Below, piece by piece: positions 14,530 through 23,586 of a DNA stretch of 49,425 nucleotides. Source of the stretch: Betaproteobacteria bacterium (GTDB taxonomy: Bacteria > Pseudomonadota > Gammaproteobacteria > Burkholderiales > SG8-41). The DNA lies in NCBI GenBank assembly GCA_947476215.1, contig CANJQI010000013.1:1-49425 (forward strand), read 5' to 3'. The first letter of the stretch is position 1, and each line of letters opens with the position of its first letter. A program made the position numbers and the translations under genes. Below the pieces are notes generated by a model. That model was not told where the DNA came from, ran no database searches, and worked only from the letters and a program-made list of their open reading frames with translations.

Positions 14530-15510
14530 ATGACCATACTGATTTCAGAAGAAGACATCGCGAAACTGCCACTGTCCGTGAAGGCCGCCATTCCCATCAT
14601 GGAAGACACCTTCCGCCAGCTGGGTGCCGGCACCGCGGAAAATCCGCCGCGCTACCGCATGCCGTTCCGCAATGGGTTTATCCAGTTCGGACCGGCGGCA
14701 TTGCATGCCAAGGGTGTTGCCGGCTTCAAGCTGTGGGCCAATATCGGCAAAGGCGAAGGCGTGCATAAGAACAATCTGACTCCCAGCGCGAATTACCTGT
14801 ACAGCATGGAAACCGGAGAGCTGCTCGCCATCGTCCACGCCCTTACAATCGGCAGGTATCGCACCAGCGCGGTATCAGCGGTTGCCGCAAAATACCTCTC
14901 GCCCGAGAACGCAAGCACCATAGGACTCTACAGCGCCGGCAAAATTGCCGAGGGGCAGATTGAAGCGGTGTGCGCGGTTCGTCCCATCAAATCGATACGC
15001 GTCTACAGCCGCCGCCCGCCCGAACGCGAGGAGTTCTGCAAACGCATGTCGAAGCGCCTGGGCGTAGACGTGATCCCGGCAAAAGCACCGGAAGAAGTGC
15101 CGCGCGATGCCGACATCATCATCACCGCCAGCACCGCGGAGGAACCGATACTGTTCGGTGACTGGATCAAGCGCCCTACGCTGGTGATCGCAGCCGGTGC
15201 CAACCACTGGTACAAGCGCGAGATCGACGGCAAAGTCATCGAGAAAGCCACTCTGATCGTGTGCGACGAAAAGGAACAGGCCAAGGTCGAAGGCGGCAAT
15301 TTTCTGTGGGCCATCGCGCACGGGCTGACCACCTGGGACCGGATCGAAGAGATGGGCGATGTCGTCAACGGTCACATATCCGTGCCTGACCTGAAGACCT
15401 CCACCATCGTGTTCGGATCACATGGCCTTGCCACCAATGATGTCGCGATGACGCTGGAAACCTACAATCTGGCCAAGGCTGCCGGGCTGGGCCGGGACAT
15501 CAGTCTGTAA
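14530..15510 (+). CDS. Ornithine cyclodeaminase / mu-crystallin family protein
   Basis: About 326 residues. The ATG at 14530 is chosen because GGAGAAG precedes it; an earlier ATG at 14518 abuts the Bug stop codon. It shows the family layout: N-terminal dimer region, then LTIGRYRTSAVSAVAAKYLS (cf. T.xRTaAxsalaak.La) and a Rossmann part with DADIIITASTAEEPIL and VIAAGANHWYKREID. Relatives are ornithine cyclodeaminase, alanine dehydrogenase (Ala-type), ketimine reductase and imine reductases using NAD(P). The glycine-rich loop reads LYSAGKIA instead of the usual IGTGxQA, with the first Gly replaced by Ser, so cofactor binding may differ. It is cotranscribed with the Bug gene. Confidence 0.88.
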   Translation: MTILISEEDIAKLPLSVKAAIPIMEDTFRQLGAGTAENPPRYRMPFRNGFIQFGPAALHAKGVAGFKLWANIGKGEGVHKNNLTPSANYLYSMETGELLAIVHALTIGRYRTSAVSAVAAKYLSPENASTIGLYSAGKIAEGQIEAVCAVRPIKSIRVYSRRPPEREEFCKRMSKRLGVDVIPAKAPEEVPRDADIIITASTAEEPILFGDWIKRPTLVIAAGANHWYKREIDGKVIEKATLIVCDEKEQAKVEGGNFLWAIAHGLTTWDRIEEMGDVVNGHISVPDLKTSTIVFGSHGLATNDVAMTLETYNLAKAAGLGRDISL

Positions 15511-15537
15511 ATCAGCGGCGCTTCGGGGACGTTGTAC

Positions 15538-16953
15538 TTATCCCCGTAGCAGAGGTCTGAGCGTGCGCACATCCGCGACGCGTTCGAGCTTCCATACTAC
15601 ATCGCACAGCGCGCGCGCACGGCTCTTCCCCAGTACCGGCGCCATCAGGGCGTAACACTTCTCGTCGACTTCGGCACGCGTCATGGGATTATGCGCGGTG
15701 CCGCGTACGGCACGCGTGTGATGGCGCAGATGCCGCCCATCCTTCAGCACCAGCTCGACTATACCCTGCTTGGATGGCCGCAGCTTTTCCAGCGCTTCGT
15801 CGGCGATCAACTCGACCCGTCGCCGCACCGCAAGCACTTTAGGATCCTTCATGCGTGAGTGGTCGTGGGTTGCGTCAAACGTCACATAGCCATCGACCAG
15901 CATCAGCGCGCACATGTGCTGCATATTGATGTCCGACGCTTCGCGATTGTTGGTGATGCGTGCGCCATTGGCGTAAACGCGCACCACAATTTTCTCAATA
16001 TCGCCGGCTTTGATGTTTTCCGAGCGCATCAGTTCCAGCAGCGAATCCAGCGGCGCCTGTATCGGCGAACCCACCGACCAGCGCTTGATCGTGGTGTTGG
16101 TAATTTCATACGTCTTGCCGAGTTCTCGCACCAGAAGTTCCGGTTGCTGCGCCCGCTTCTGCCTATAGGACTCGTCATACGCCATAAAAAAGCTTCGATC
16201 GCCGGAAAACACATCGTCGACCGCAGTGCAACCGAGCGACACCAGCGTCGCGGCGGTAACGCCGTTACGCGCCGACATGCCGCCAAAGCCAAACGCCTTC
16301 TCTATGTGTTCGGGATCGCGCGCGAAACAAGACACACCGGATGCCTGCTGCGCGGCATACGAAAGCACATGACGCACCTGCTGTTCATTAAAGCGGTGCA
16401 ATGCCGCGCTTGCCGCGGCCGCGCCGAACACGTTGCCGAAACCACTGGTCAAATGCCCGAGATTGCTGAATCCCATCGCACCCAGGAACAAATTCATGCG
16501 CGTGCCGACGTCGTAGCCCAGAGCAACCGCGCGCAACAACGCAGCGCCACCGCTACGCTCGCGCTCCGCAACCGCGAGCGCCGCCGACACGGTCCCGCAG
16601 CCGGGGTGGGTCACGGAAGGTGAATGACTGTCGTCAGTTTCGTCGGCGTGTGCCGCCATGCCGTTCGCGAGCGCCGCGTTCACGGCATTGGTCATGAACT
16701 TGCGCCCCACCACCGTGGCTTCGTTGTTACCACCCAGCGCCTTGACAAACGCATATGCCCTCTCGCCCGGCACCAAACGTGATCCCGACACCATCGCGGC
16801 GATGGTATCGAGCACGTGATGTTTGGTGCATTCAATTACTGGCGCGGGTAGTGCGCGGCGCGGCGCACTTGCGATATAGCCCGCCAGTTTGTTCATGACC
16901 GGTGAGATGCCCGCACCCGTCTTTGATTTCGTTCCTGTTTTTGTTGCTGACAT
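15538..16953 (-). CDS. MmgE/PrpD family protein
   Basis: 471 residues with the family pattern CTKHHVLDTIAAMVSGSRL, NGMAAHADETDDSHSPSVTH, HPGCGTVSAALAVAER and ALGYDVGTRM, and the C-terminal half VELVLKDGRHL...H and PMTRAEVDEKCYAL. Family members include 2-methylcitrate dehydratase (PrpD), cis-aconitate decarboxylase and iminodisuccinate epimerase. The substrate is usually a di- or tricarboxylate, consistent with the surrounding tricarboxylate-type receptors. It has an N-terminal low-complexity Lys/Thr stretch of about 12 residues. It is convergent with the gene at 14530 and starts the long minus-strand block (3' end of that block). The exact reaction is unknown. Confidence 0.93.
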   Translation of the reverse strand: MSATKTGTKSKTGAGISPVMNKLAGYIASAPRRALPAPVIECTKHHVLDTIAAMVSGSRLVPGERAYAFVKALGGNNEATVVGRKFMTNAVNAALANGMAAHADETDDSHSPSVTHPGCGTVSAALAVAERERSGGAALLRAVALGYDVGTRMNLFLGAMGFSNLGHLTSGFGNVFGAAAASAALHRFNEQQVRHVLSYAAQQASGVSCFARDPEHIEKAFGFGGMSARNGVTAATLVSLGCTAVDDVFSGDRSFFMAYDESYRQKRAQQPELLVRELGKTYEITNTTIKRWSVGSPIQAPLDSLLELMRSENIKAGDIEKIVVRVYANGARITNNREASDINMQHMCALMLVDGYVTFDATHDHSRMKDPKVLAVRRRVELIADEALEKLRPSKQGIVELVLKDGRHLRHHTRAVRGTAHNPMTRAEVDEKCYALMAPVLGKSRARALCDVVWKLERVADVRTLRPLLRG

Positions 16954-16983
16954 CAGAAGCTTCCAGTGGCTGGCGTAAAAACA

Positions 16984-17949
16984 TTATTCGGCGGTAATCC
17001 CGGCTGCCTTGATCACCTTTTCCATACGGGCAACCTCGGCCTTGACCATGGCGGCAAGCTCCGCCGGCGTGCTACCTACGGTGTCCACCCCATCGCTCAC
17101 GAACTTCTCCTTGATATCGGGCCTGTTGAGGATGAGCACCAATTCCCGATTGAGCTTGCTGATCACGGCTGCAGGGGTTTTGGCCGGCGCGAACATACCG
17201 GCTTTTTGTGTAGATTCATAGCCAGGCACGCCCGATGCAGCCACCGTAGGCAATCCTGGCAATAACGGCGTCGGTTCAGCGGTGGTGACCGCCAGCGCTC
17301 GCACCTTGCCCGATTTGACGTGCGCGGACACGGAACCGGTGCTGGCTATCATCATTTGCACTTCGCCTCCCATCAAACCGATGACGCCCCCGCCGCTGCC
17401 CCGATACTGCACCGTGATGATATCAACGCCCGCCATGAATTTGAACAACTCAGCCGCAAGATGATTTGAAGATCCGGATCCGCCAGTCGCGTAGTTGAGG
17501 CCGCCCGGTTTGGTTTTTGCCAACGAAATCAAATCTTTAACTGACTTTACCGGCACCGCCGGATGCACCACGAATATCAGAGGCGCACGGGTCGCCATGG
17601 TAACCGGCGCATAGTCCCTGAGCACATCGTACGGCAGGCTCTTGCGCATCAGCGGCAACGTCCAGAATATGGTTCCGGAATAAATCAGCGTGTAGCCATC
17701 CGGATTTGCCTTGGCGACGATTTCACCGCCTATGGTCCCGCCCGATCTGTTTTCCACCACCACCTGCTGCCCCAGGCTCGCGGACAAGGCAGGCGCCAGC
17801 AAACGCACGCCGAAGTCCTGACTGCCGCCGACCTGTGCCGTCACCACGCGGATCGGCTTGCTCGGGTAACTCTGGGCGCACACAACAGACACGGCAAATG
17901 CAACCGCGCCAACCGGAAGAAGCAATAATTCTTTTTGTCGGATTCCCAT
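16984..17949 (-). CDS. Bug/TctC-family periplasmic substrate-binding protein (2 of 9)
   Basis: 321 residues with a signal peptide ending VVCA-QSYPSKPIRVV. Family marks are SLGQQVVVENRSGG, NPDGYTLIYSG, HPAVPVKSVKDLISLAKTKPG, LNYATG and LAVTTAEP, ending with KVIKAAGITAE. The segment facing the ligand after TAQVGGSQDFG departs from the more common GGxxD pattern (Ser-Gln in place of Gly/Ala-X), hinting at a different ligand. It lies 30 bp upstream of the MmgE/PrpD gene and 56 bp downstream of the cupin gene, so it is probably in one operon. Confidence 0.95.
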   Translation of the reverse strand: MGIRQKELLLLPVGAVAFAVSVVCAQSYPSKPIRVVTAQVGGSQDFGVRLLAPALSASLGQQVVVENRSGGTIGGEIVAKANPDGYTLIYSGTIFWTLPLMRKSLPYDVLRDYAPVTMATRAPLIFVVHPAVPVKSVKDLISLAKTKPGGLNYATGGSGSSNHLAAELFKFMAGVDIITVQYRGSGGGVIGLMGGEVQMMIASTGSVSAHVKSGKVRALAVTTAEPTPLLPGLPTVAASGVPGYESTQKAGMFAPAKTPAAVISKLNRELVLILNRPDIKEKFVSDGVDTVGSTPAELAAMVKAEVARMEKVIKAAGITAE

Positions 17950-18005
17950 GTCGATTCTCGTTAAACCTAATCACATACACAACTTCATTGCGCGCAAAAA
18001 ACAAT

Positions 18006-18341
18006 CTAAAACGGTTTGCTGGGCCCGAAAATGGCGACGAGCGTAAGGTCTTCATCAATATTGAAAAAAGAGTGTTCAGAAGTGGCCTGCACGTAAAGGA
18101 TATTTCCGACCTTGATTTCCCGTTCTTCGGCGCCGATCCGCAACCAGGCGTGCCCCTTCACTACCATGTAGATTTCGTCTTCCAGGTGCGGCGCCTGCAT
18201 ATCGCGCGCGCCTACCGGTAAATGGTATATCGCGCAACTCAGCGACGGCGCCCTGATAAATTCATTGAATACCGGCTCCTTTCGTGGAAGCTTGCTCGTC
18301 AACTCATCGATCAAAAAGACCTGCCACGCGCTGCCACTCAT
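18006..18341 (-). CDS. Small single-domain cupin protein
   Basis: The ATG at 18341, with GGAG eight bases upstream, gives 111 residues; a longer TTG-initiated frame is less likely. The cupin core is visible: DMQAPHLEDEIYMVVKGHAW supplies the metal-site His and Glu residues of cupin motif 1, and a second motif spans VGNILYVQATSEHSFFNID. Small cupins act as dioxygenases, isomerases or sugar/acid-binding proteins; which one cannot be told. It is located between the Bug gene and the FAH-family gene on the same strand. Confidence 0.85.
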   Translation of the reverse strand: MSGSAWQVFLIDELTSKLPRKEPVFNEFIRAPSLSCAIYHLPVGARDMQAPHLEDEIYMVVKGHAWLRIGAEEREIKVGNILYVQATSEHSFFNIDEDLTLVAIFGPSKPF

Positions 18342-18415
18342 GAGTTCGCTCCGTGAAAAAATAGCCGGCAAGGTGCCGGCCGACTTAATCGTTTCTTAGT
18401 TTGAAACAGCACGAA

Positions 18416-19339
18416 CTACGAATACTTGCCCGAAAGCTGCTTGGGCCTGCCCGTAATACCCTTCTGCTCCATCTCCAACCGTGTGTCCCTGACCCACGTG
18501 CGCTTCAGATCGTCGCGGCAATTGAAATGCAGCCTACCCAGTCCGTCGACTTCGAGTTCGACCTTGTCACCATCCTGAAAACTGCTGAGGCCGCGATGGT
18601 TGGTTCCCATCGCCAGAATGTCGCCCGGCTCCAGGGTATGAATGGCGCTCACCCAGGCAATGCACTTCGGAATATTGTGCGCCATGTCGCAGGTGTTGTA
18701 ATTCTGCTTGAGCGTACCATTCACCCACAGCCGGATCTGAAGTTTGTGTGGATCCGGAATCTCGTCCGCAGTCACGATATAAGGTCCGATAGGGGCAAAT
18801 GTGTCACGTGACTTCATCTGGAAGAAGACATTGCGGTCCGGCGGCAGCCCGCGTGCGGAACCGTCGATGAAATTGATATAGCCGAACACATGCTCCATGG
18901 CCTTTTCAATGCTGACGTTGGTCGCACGCTTGCCTATGATTACACCTATCTCCGCTTCGCCTTCGAAATTCACTGCGGGAGCATCCGGAAAAATCATGGT
19001 TTCTCCTGGACCTATGATAGCGCCGGGGGATTTATGAAATGCATTGATGGGCGCCGCCTCCTTCTTGGTGCCGTCTTCCATGTAATTCACGGCCATGCAG
19101 TCGATATTCATGGGCCTGGGCAGCGGTGCGCGTATCTTCACGCCGCTGACGGGTACGCCCTTGCCCTTCTGCACCGCATCTTCGAGTGCTTTGCGGAATT
19201 CCGGGAAACGCGCGATCAGCCCATTAATCACATCATGCGGACCGACGTGCGGAATGCTGCGCACCACATCGGACACATCGACCACCGCGTCCCCTTTGAG
19301 CACGCCCAGTTTATAGTCGTCGAAAAACAAAATTTTCAT
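18416..19339 (-). CDS. Fumarylacetoacetate hydrolase (FAH) family protein
   Basis: 307 residues; the start at 19339 has a perfect AGGAGG upstream. C-terminal FAH fold: FEGEAEIGVIIGKRA supplies the metal ligands Glu128 and Glu130, and FIDGSARG supplies Asp159. Then come FAPIGPYIVTADEIPDPHKL, LKQNYNTCDM and LEPGDILAMGTNHRGL. The family hydrolyses or decarboxylates/isomerises beta-diketo and 2-keto-enoate acids (HpcE, fumarylpyruvate hydrolase, oxaloacetate decarboxylase-like). The usual NDVSARD/E loop is altered to IDGSARG. It fits an aromatic or dicarboxylate ring-cleavage type route with the adjacent cupin, but the substrate is unknown. Confidence 0.93.
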   Translation of the reverse strand: MKILFFDDYKLGVLKGDAVVDVSDVVRSIPHVGPHDVINGLIARFPEFRKALEDAVQKGKGVPVSGVKIRAPLPRPMNIDCMAVNYMEDGTKKEAAPINAFHKSPGAIIGPGETMIFPDAPAVNFEGEAEIGVIIGKRATNVSIEKAMEHVFGYINFIDGSARGLPPDRNVFFQMKSRDTFAPIGPYIVTADEIPDPHKLQIRLWVNGTLKQNYNTCDMAHNIPKCIAWVSAIHTLEPGDILAMGTNHRGLSSFQDGDKVELEVDGLGRLHFNCRDDLKRTWVRDTRLEMEQKGITGRPKQLSGKYS

Positions 19340-19420
19340 TGTTGCCTCCTGATTACCTATGAAAGTAATTATAACCGCCGCGACACGATGTATCTGTGCG
19401 CTATCGGGCGAAAAACCGGG

Positions 19421-21394
19421 TTAACAACAGCGCAGCGGAAATGCCACGCCCTCGGGCAACTCGTGTTCCGTCGCGGAATGTCCAGCGTGCGCATCGGCTT
19501 CCACTATCGCCGCGTCTTCAATTTCCGGCCGTGCCACGGAATCGCTGATGGTACGCAGCTGCGCCCGTTTGGTTTCGGTTGCCTCATGATCAACCTCCCC
19601 GCTGGCCACATCGAAGATCAGGCCGTAACAGGCTTGCGCGCGCTGTTTTGAAATGTATCCCTCGCGCAGATCCTCTTCGACCTTGTCGATCGGGCGATCC
19701 AGTGGTGAGCCGTAGCCGCCACCACCACCCGATTTCAGTATATAAGCGTCACCGGGTTTGAGCATGCGCCCTATCACCTTGCCACTGGGAAAGTGCAGTT
19801 CATGTTCCGCTCCGGCCATCAGCACCGCAACCTGATTGCCGGCCGCCGGATGTCCGCCGAACAAGCCCCATGGACGGCAGTACACGCGTTCGATGTAGGA
19901 GTTCATGACGAACTCATCCGTGGCACGCACCATTTTCTCGGTACCCAGCCCTCCCTGCCACTGTCCGGCGCCGCCGGAGTCCTCGCGCAGCGAGTAGCGC
20001 AGCGCCTCCACCGGATACTTGGCCTCAATCTGCTCTATGGGGCTGTTATGCGTGTCACCGTCATTGATGCATATCGTCGCGTTCGCGCCATCCGCGCCGC
20101 ACTTTGCGCCCCACCCACCGCCCGTCAATCCGCCACCACTCAGAATAAACATCTTCCCGTCCGGAAGGTGGCCATGTAACTGCGTCGTCATGAGCTCGGC
20201 ATGATGCCCCGCGATGACCCGATTCGGAATTGCCGGCGCCAGCGCCTTGAATATGGTATCGATAACCGTCATCGGATAGGTCATCCAGCGGCGCATGGGC
20301 GCGGGCTTGGTGGCACTGACAACACGCCCTGCCGGCAGTATGATCTTGAGCGGCCTGAAGCTGCCTTCGTTGATCGGGCGCTCCATGCCGGATGTCACGC
20401 ACTTGAATGCCACCTGACAGCAACCGCGGCCTGCGGCCTCGCCCGAGTTATAGAAGCCCTTGACCTGCTTGCTGACGTCGGTCAGATCGATGGTCATTTC
20501 ATCGCCCGACACGATAACCTTGACCTTGATGGGCACGCGTTTACCCGCATCCACGCCATCATCATCCATGAACGAACCGGCCTCATACTCGCCATCGGGG
20601 ATGGACAACACGTGCTTACGCGCCAGCGCTTCACTGTGGTCCATGATGGCGGCGATGCCGTTCATGACCTGTGTACATCCATAACGCTTCATGAGTTCGT
20701 GAAAGCGCCGCGCTCCGGTCTGCACCGTGGCGATCTGCGCATGCAGGTCGCCGATCGCACGTTCGGGTATGCGCACGTTCATGCGCAGTATGGCGACCAG
20801 ATCCTCGTTGATCTTGCCCGCGCTGTGCATCTTGAGTATGGGCACCTGCAGGCCTTCGGAAAATATGTCGCGGGTCATGACATTCAGCGCCCCGCCTATG
20901 TCCGCCCAGTGCGCCATGCAGGTTGAGAACGCGATCAGCTTGCCGCCATCGAAGATAGGCACGACCAGCGTAATGTGATTCAGGTGGCTGCCCGTGATGT
21001 AGGCGTCGTTGGTGACCAGCACATCGCCCGGCATTATGCCTTTCTCGCCGAAATGCGCGAGCATGGCCTTCACGGTATCGCCCATGCCGCGTATGAAGGT
21101 CGGCAGTCCTATGCCTATGGATATGATTTCACCGCGCGCGGTAAAGAGGCCAACGGTGAAATCCTGGGCCTCATATATGATCATGCTGTACGCCGTACGC
21201 ATGAGGTTGGTTTTCATTTCCTCCGTAATGGCGACCACCGCATTGCGCACGATTTCCGTCACCACCGGATCAGCGCGCCGCGCGGCGGCTAGGCGCTTTT
21301 TCGCGGCCTTGCCGGCCTTAACTGCGGCAGCGGTCTGCTTACGCTTTGCCGGGCGTTGCGCTGATTTTGCGGGTTTTCGATTTCGCGTTGCCAT
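19421..21394 (-). CDS. Hydantoinase B/oxoprolinase family protein (HyuB-like)
   Basis: 657 residues. After a Lys/Arg/Ala-rich N-terminal tail of about 40 residues, it shows family hallmarks: VVAITEEMKTNLMRTAYSMI, DFTVGLFTARGE, GDVLVTNDAY, GSHLNHITLVVPIF, AHWADIGG, FYNSGEAAGRGC and, late, EDSGGAGQWQGGLGTEK with SGGGGGYGSP. It partners the HyuA-like protein encoded 5 bp upstream. Together they form ATP-dependent amidohydrolases (5-oxoprolinase, N-methylhydantoinase) or acetophenone/acetone-carboxylase-like enzymes. No third small subunit is seen. The basic N-terminal tail is an oddity. Confidence 0.95.
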   Translation of the reverse strand: MATRNRKPAKSAQRPAKRKQTAAAVKAGKAAKKRLAAARRADPVVTEIVRNAVVAITEEMKTNLMRTAYSMIIYEAQDFTVGLFTARGEIISIGIGLPTFIRGMGDTVKAMLAHFGEKGIMPGDVLVTNDAYITGSHLNHITLVVPIFDGGKLIAFSTCMAHWADIGGALNVMTRDIFSEGLQVPILKMHSAGKINEDLVAILRMNVRIPERAIGDLHAQIATVQTGARRFHELMKRYGCTQVMNGIAAIMDHSEALARKHVLSIPDGEYEAGSFMDDDGVDAGKRVPIKVKVIVSGDEMTIDLTDVSKQVKGFYNSGEAAGRGCCQVAFKCVTSGMERPINEGSFRPLKIILPAGRVVSATKPAPMRRWMTYPMTVIDTIFKALAPAIPNRVIAGHHAELMTTQLHGHLPDGKMFILSGGGLTGGGWGAKCGADGANATICINDGDTHNSPIEQIEAKYPVEALRYSLREDSGGAGQWQGGLGTEKMVRATDEFVMNSYIERVYCRPWGLFGGHPAAGNQVAVLMAGAEHELHFPSGKVIGRMLKPGDAYILKSGGGGGYGSPLDRPIDKVEEDLREGYISKQRAQACYGLIFDVASGEVDHEATETKRAQLRTISDSVARPEIEDAAIVEADAHAGHSATEHELPEGVAFPLRCC

Positions 21395-21399
21395 GCTGA

Positions 21400-23481
21400 T
21401 CAGCTCCGTCCAATGGTGATAACCAGGTCGCCGTGCTTGCTGACTTCCAGTTTGTCACCGGGAAACACGACGGTAGTGGAAGCGTATTCCTCGACCAGTG
21501 CCGGACCGGCAATGCGCTGGCCGGCGACCAAATTTTGGCGTGCATAAACAGGCGTATTCACAAAGCCTGCATCTTCCGTGAAGTAAACTTTGCGCCGTGC
21601 GGGTTTTGCAACCGGCTTGCGACCACGGGCAGGTGCGGTCAATCGTTTGGCCTCGGGCTTGTCGAGCGCACCGACCACGGAACTGTGCAGGCTTACGATC
21701 TCGGCGGGCTCCTTGGGCGCATTGAACGCATAGCGCTTCATGTGCTCGTCATCGAAAAGTTGTTTGAGCGCAATCCTGTCCGGCTTGGCGAAGAACGAGG
21801 CCGGCAGTTCGACCGTGACCGGATGCTCCTGCCCCACGTAACGCATGTCGGCCGCGCGCGAACATACGATGCGTTTGCTGTCGATGTCGCGCTGCAGTAT
21901 CCGCACGCCCTGCGCTTCGAGATCGGCATATATTCCAATGAACTCCCCGAAGTCGAGCAGGTTGACCGGCTTGAACCAGGTACGCACGAAGTCCCAGCGC
22001 AGATCAGCCATCAGCATGCCGTAAGCTGAAAAATGGCCCGGTGACGGCGGGATGATGACCTGCGGTATGCTCAGTTCACGCGCCACGATGCTGGCGTGCA
22101 ACGGCCCCGCGCCACCGTACGCCACCATCGCAAAATTGCCCGCATCCAGTCCCCGTTCCGTGGTCACGCGCGTGACGACATTCGACATGGTCGTGGCGGC
22201 TATGCGTATGATGCCGTTGGCCGCCTGGGTCAGCGAAATTTTCATCGGTTCCGCAATGCGGTTGCGCAGAGCCTGGGTCGCCTCGGCCTGATTCAGTTTC
22301 ATCTCACCGCCGAGGAAGTTGTCCGCGGACAACCGCCCCAATATCAGGTTGGCATCGGTCACGGTCGGCTCGGTGCCGCCAAGGTTGTAGCACACCGGCC
22401 CGGGCGACGCGCCCGCGCTCTGCGGCCCCACCCTCAGCCCTCCGCCTTCCTCGATGCGCGCGATGCTGCCGCCACCGGTGCCGACCTCCTGAGTGTCTAT
22501 CAGCGGTATCTGTATAGGCAGGCCTTCGGCATATCCGCCGACCATAATGCTGCCTGCCATCATGACTTCACGATTGAGCACGACGCCGGCCTTGGCGGTA
22601 GTGCCGCCCATGTCGAACGCGATGGCATTGCGCAGTCCCAGCCTGTCGCAAACGACCTGCGCGCCGATAACGCCCGCCGCCGGCCCGGATTCGAGCATGC
22701 GTATGCATTCGCGCTGTGCACGTGCCACATCAAACAGGCCGCCATTGGATTGCACCACAAAAAAAGAACCATCGAAACGTTCTTTCCTGAAACGATCCTG
22801 AATTTCGCCCAGATAAGTCTTGATGCGCGGACCTATGTAGGCGTTGGCGGCGACGGTGGAGGTGCGCTCGAATTCGCGATATTCCTTCGACAGTTCATGT
22901 GACGCTGAAACAAACACGCCAGGACAGTGCTCCTCCATCAATTCCCGGGCGCGTATCTCGTGCGCCGGATTCATATAGGAATGGAAAAACAGTATGGCGA
23001 CCGACTCTATGCCCAGCTCGCGCAATTGCGCCGCCAATGCCACGAGTTGCGCTTCATCCAGCGCCTCGGTCACCTCGCCGCGGGCGTTCATCCGCTCGTT
23101 CACTTCAAATCTGAGCGAACGCTTGATCAGAGGCTGGTGTTTCTTGAAGAACAGGTTATAGGCCTGCGGCCGGTTGATGCGGCCTATTTCGTAAATGTCG
23201 CGGAAACCGCGTGTCGTCAACAACGCGGTTCTCGCACCGGAGCGTTCCAGTACCGTGTTGATCGCGATCGTGCTGCCATGGAGAAAAAGCCGCGCCGATT
23301 CTATCGAGGCGCCGGCCTTGTCCACACCGGTGACGATACCGTCAACCAGTTGGCCCGGTGTAGTCAGCGTCTTGCCGAAAAATGTCTGCCCTGAGGCCGC
23401 ATCGAACGCAACAATGTCTGTAAAGGTTCCGCCCACGTCGGCGGCGACGCGATAGGATCTGGACGAATCTGAAGATTGCAC
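21400..23481 (-). CDS. Hydantoinase/oxoprolinase family protein, ATP-binding subunit (HyuA-like)
   Basis: 693 residues from the GTG at 23481 (AGGGAAGG upstream). The actin-like ATP-binding signatures are RVAADVGGTFTDIVAFD at the N-terminus and AIAFDMGGTTAKAG in the middle. LFLHGSTIAINTVLERSGAR, PGPVCYNLGGTEPTVTDANL, YGGAGPLHA and the C-terminal MRYVGQEHPVTVELP are all family positions. This subunit probably phosphorylates the amide or carbonyl substrate, which the HyuB-like partner then cleaves or carboxylates. The stop lies 5 bp before the HyuB start. A basic insert KRLTAPARGRKPVAKPARRK near residues 630-650 mirrors the basic tail of the partner. Confidence 0.95.
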   Translation of the reverse strand: MQSSDSSRSYRVAADVGGTFTDIVAFDAASGQTFFGKTLTTPGQLVDGIVTGVDKAGASIESARLFLHGSTIAINTVLERSGARTALLTTRGFRDIYEIGRINRPQAYNLFFKKHQPLIKRSLRFEVNERMNARGEVTEALDEAQLVALAAQLRELGIESVAILFFHSYMNPAHEIRARELMEEHCPGVFVSASHELSKEYREFERTSTVAANAYIGPRIKTYLGEIQDRFRKERFDGSFFVVQSNGGLFDVARAQRECIRMLESGPAAGVIGAQVVCDRLGLRNAIAFDMGGTTAKAGVVLNREVMMAGSIMVGGYAEGLPIQIPLIDTQEVGTGGGSIARIEEGGGLRVGPQSAGASPGPVCYNLGGTEPTVTDANLILGRLSADNFLGGEMKLNQAEATQALRNRIAEPMKISLTQAANGIIRIAATTMSNVVTRVTTERGLDAGNFAMVAYGGAGPLHASIVARELSIPQVIIPPSPGHFSAYGMLMADLRWDFVRTWFKPVNLLDFGEFIGIYADLEAQGVRILQRDIDSKRIVCSRAADMRYVGQEHPVTVELPASFFAKPDRIALKQLFDDEHMKRYAFNAPKEPAEIVSLHSSVVGALDKPEAKRLTAPARGRKPVAKPARRKVYFTEDAGFVNTPVYARQNLVAGQRIAGPALVEEYASTTVVFPGDKLEVSKHGDLVITIGRS

Positions 23482-23586
23482 GGTGACGCCTTCCCTGTTG
23501 CCTGTGTTATTGCAGCACCGGAGGCGAGGGTGCTGCCATAAAAAAAACCGCGTATTTTGACACTGCGCGCCTAATCTGTCTATCGG

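Noticed and set aside
15859-16623. 254-codon plus-strand frame opposite the MmgE/PrpD gene
   Set aside because: Antisense shadow of a GC-rich gene: His/Arg/Gln-rich, no domain; the opposite strand encodes a clear family protein. The same applies to long antisense frames at 20201-20926, 22096-22902, 24364-25302, 26390-27217, 26707-27792, 29290-30051, 30445-31254, 40470-41315 and 46958-47752.
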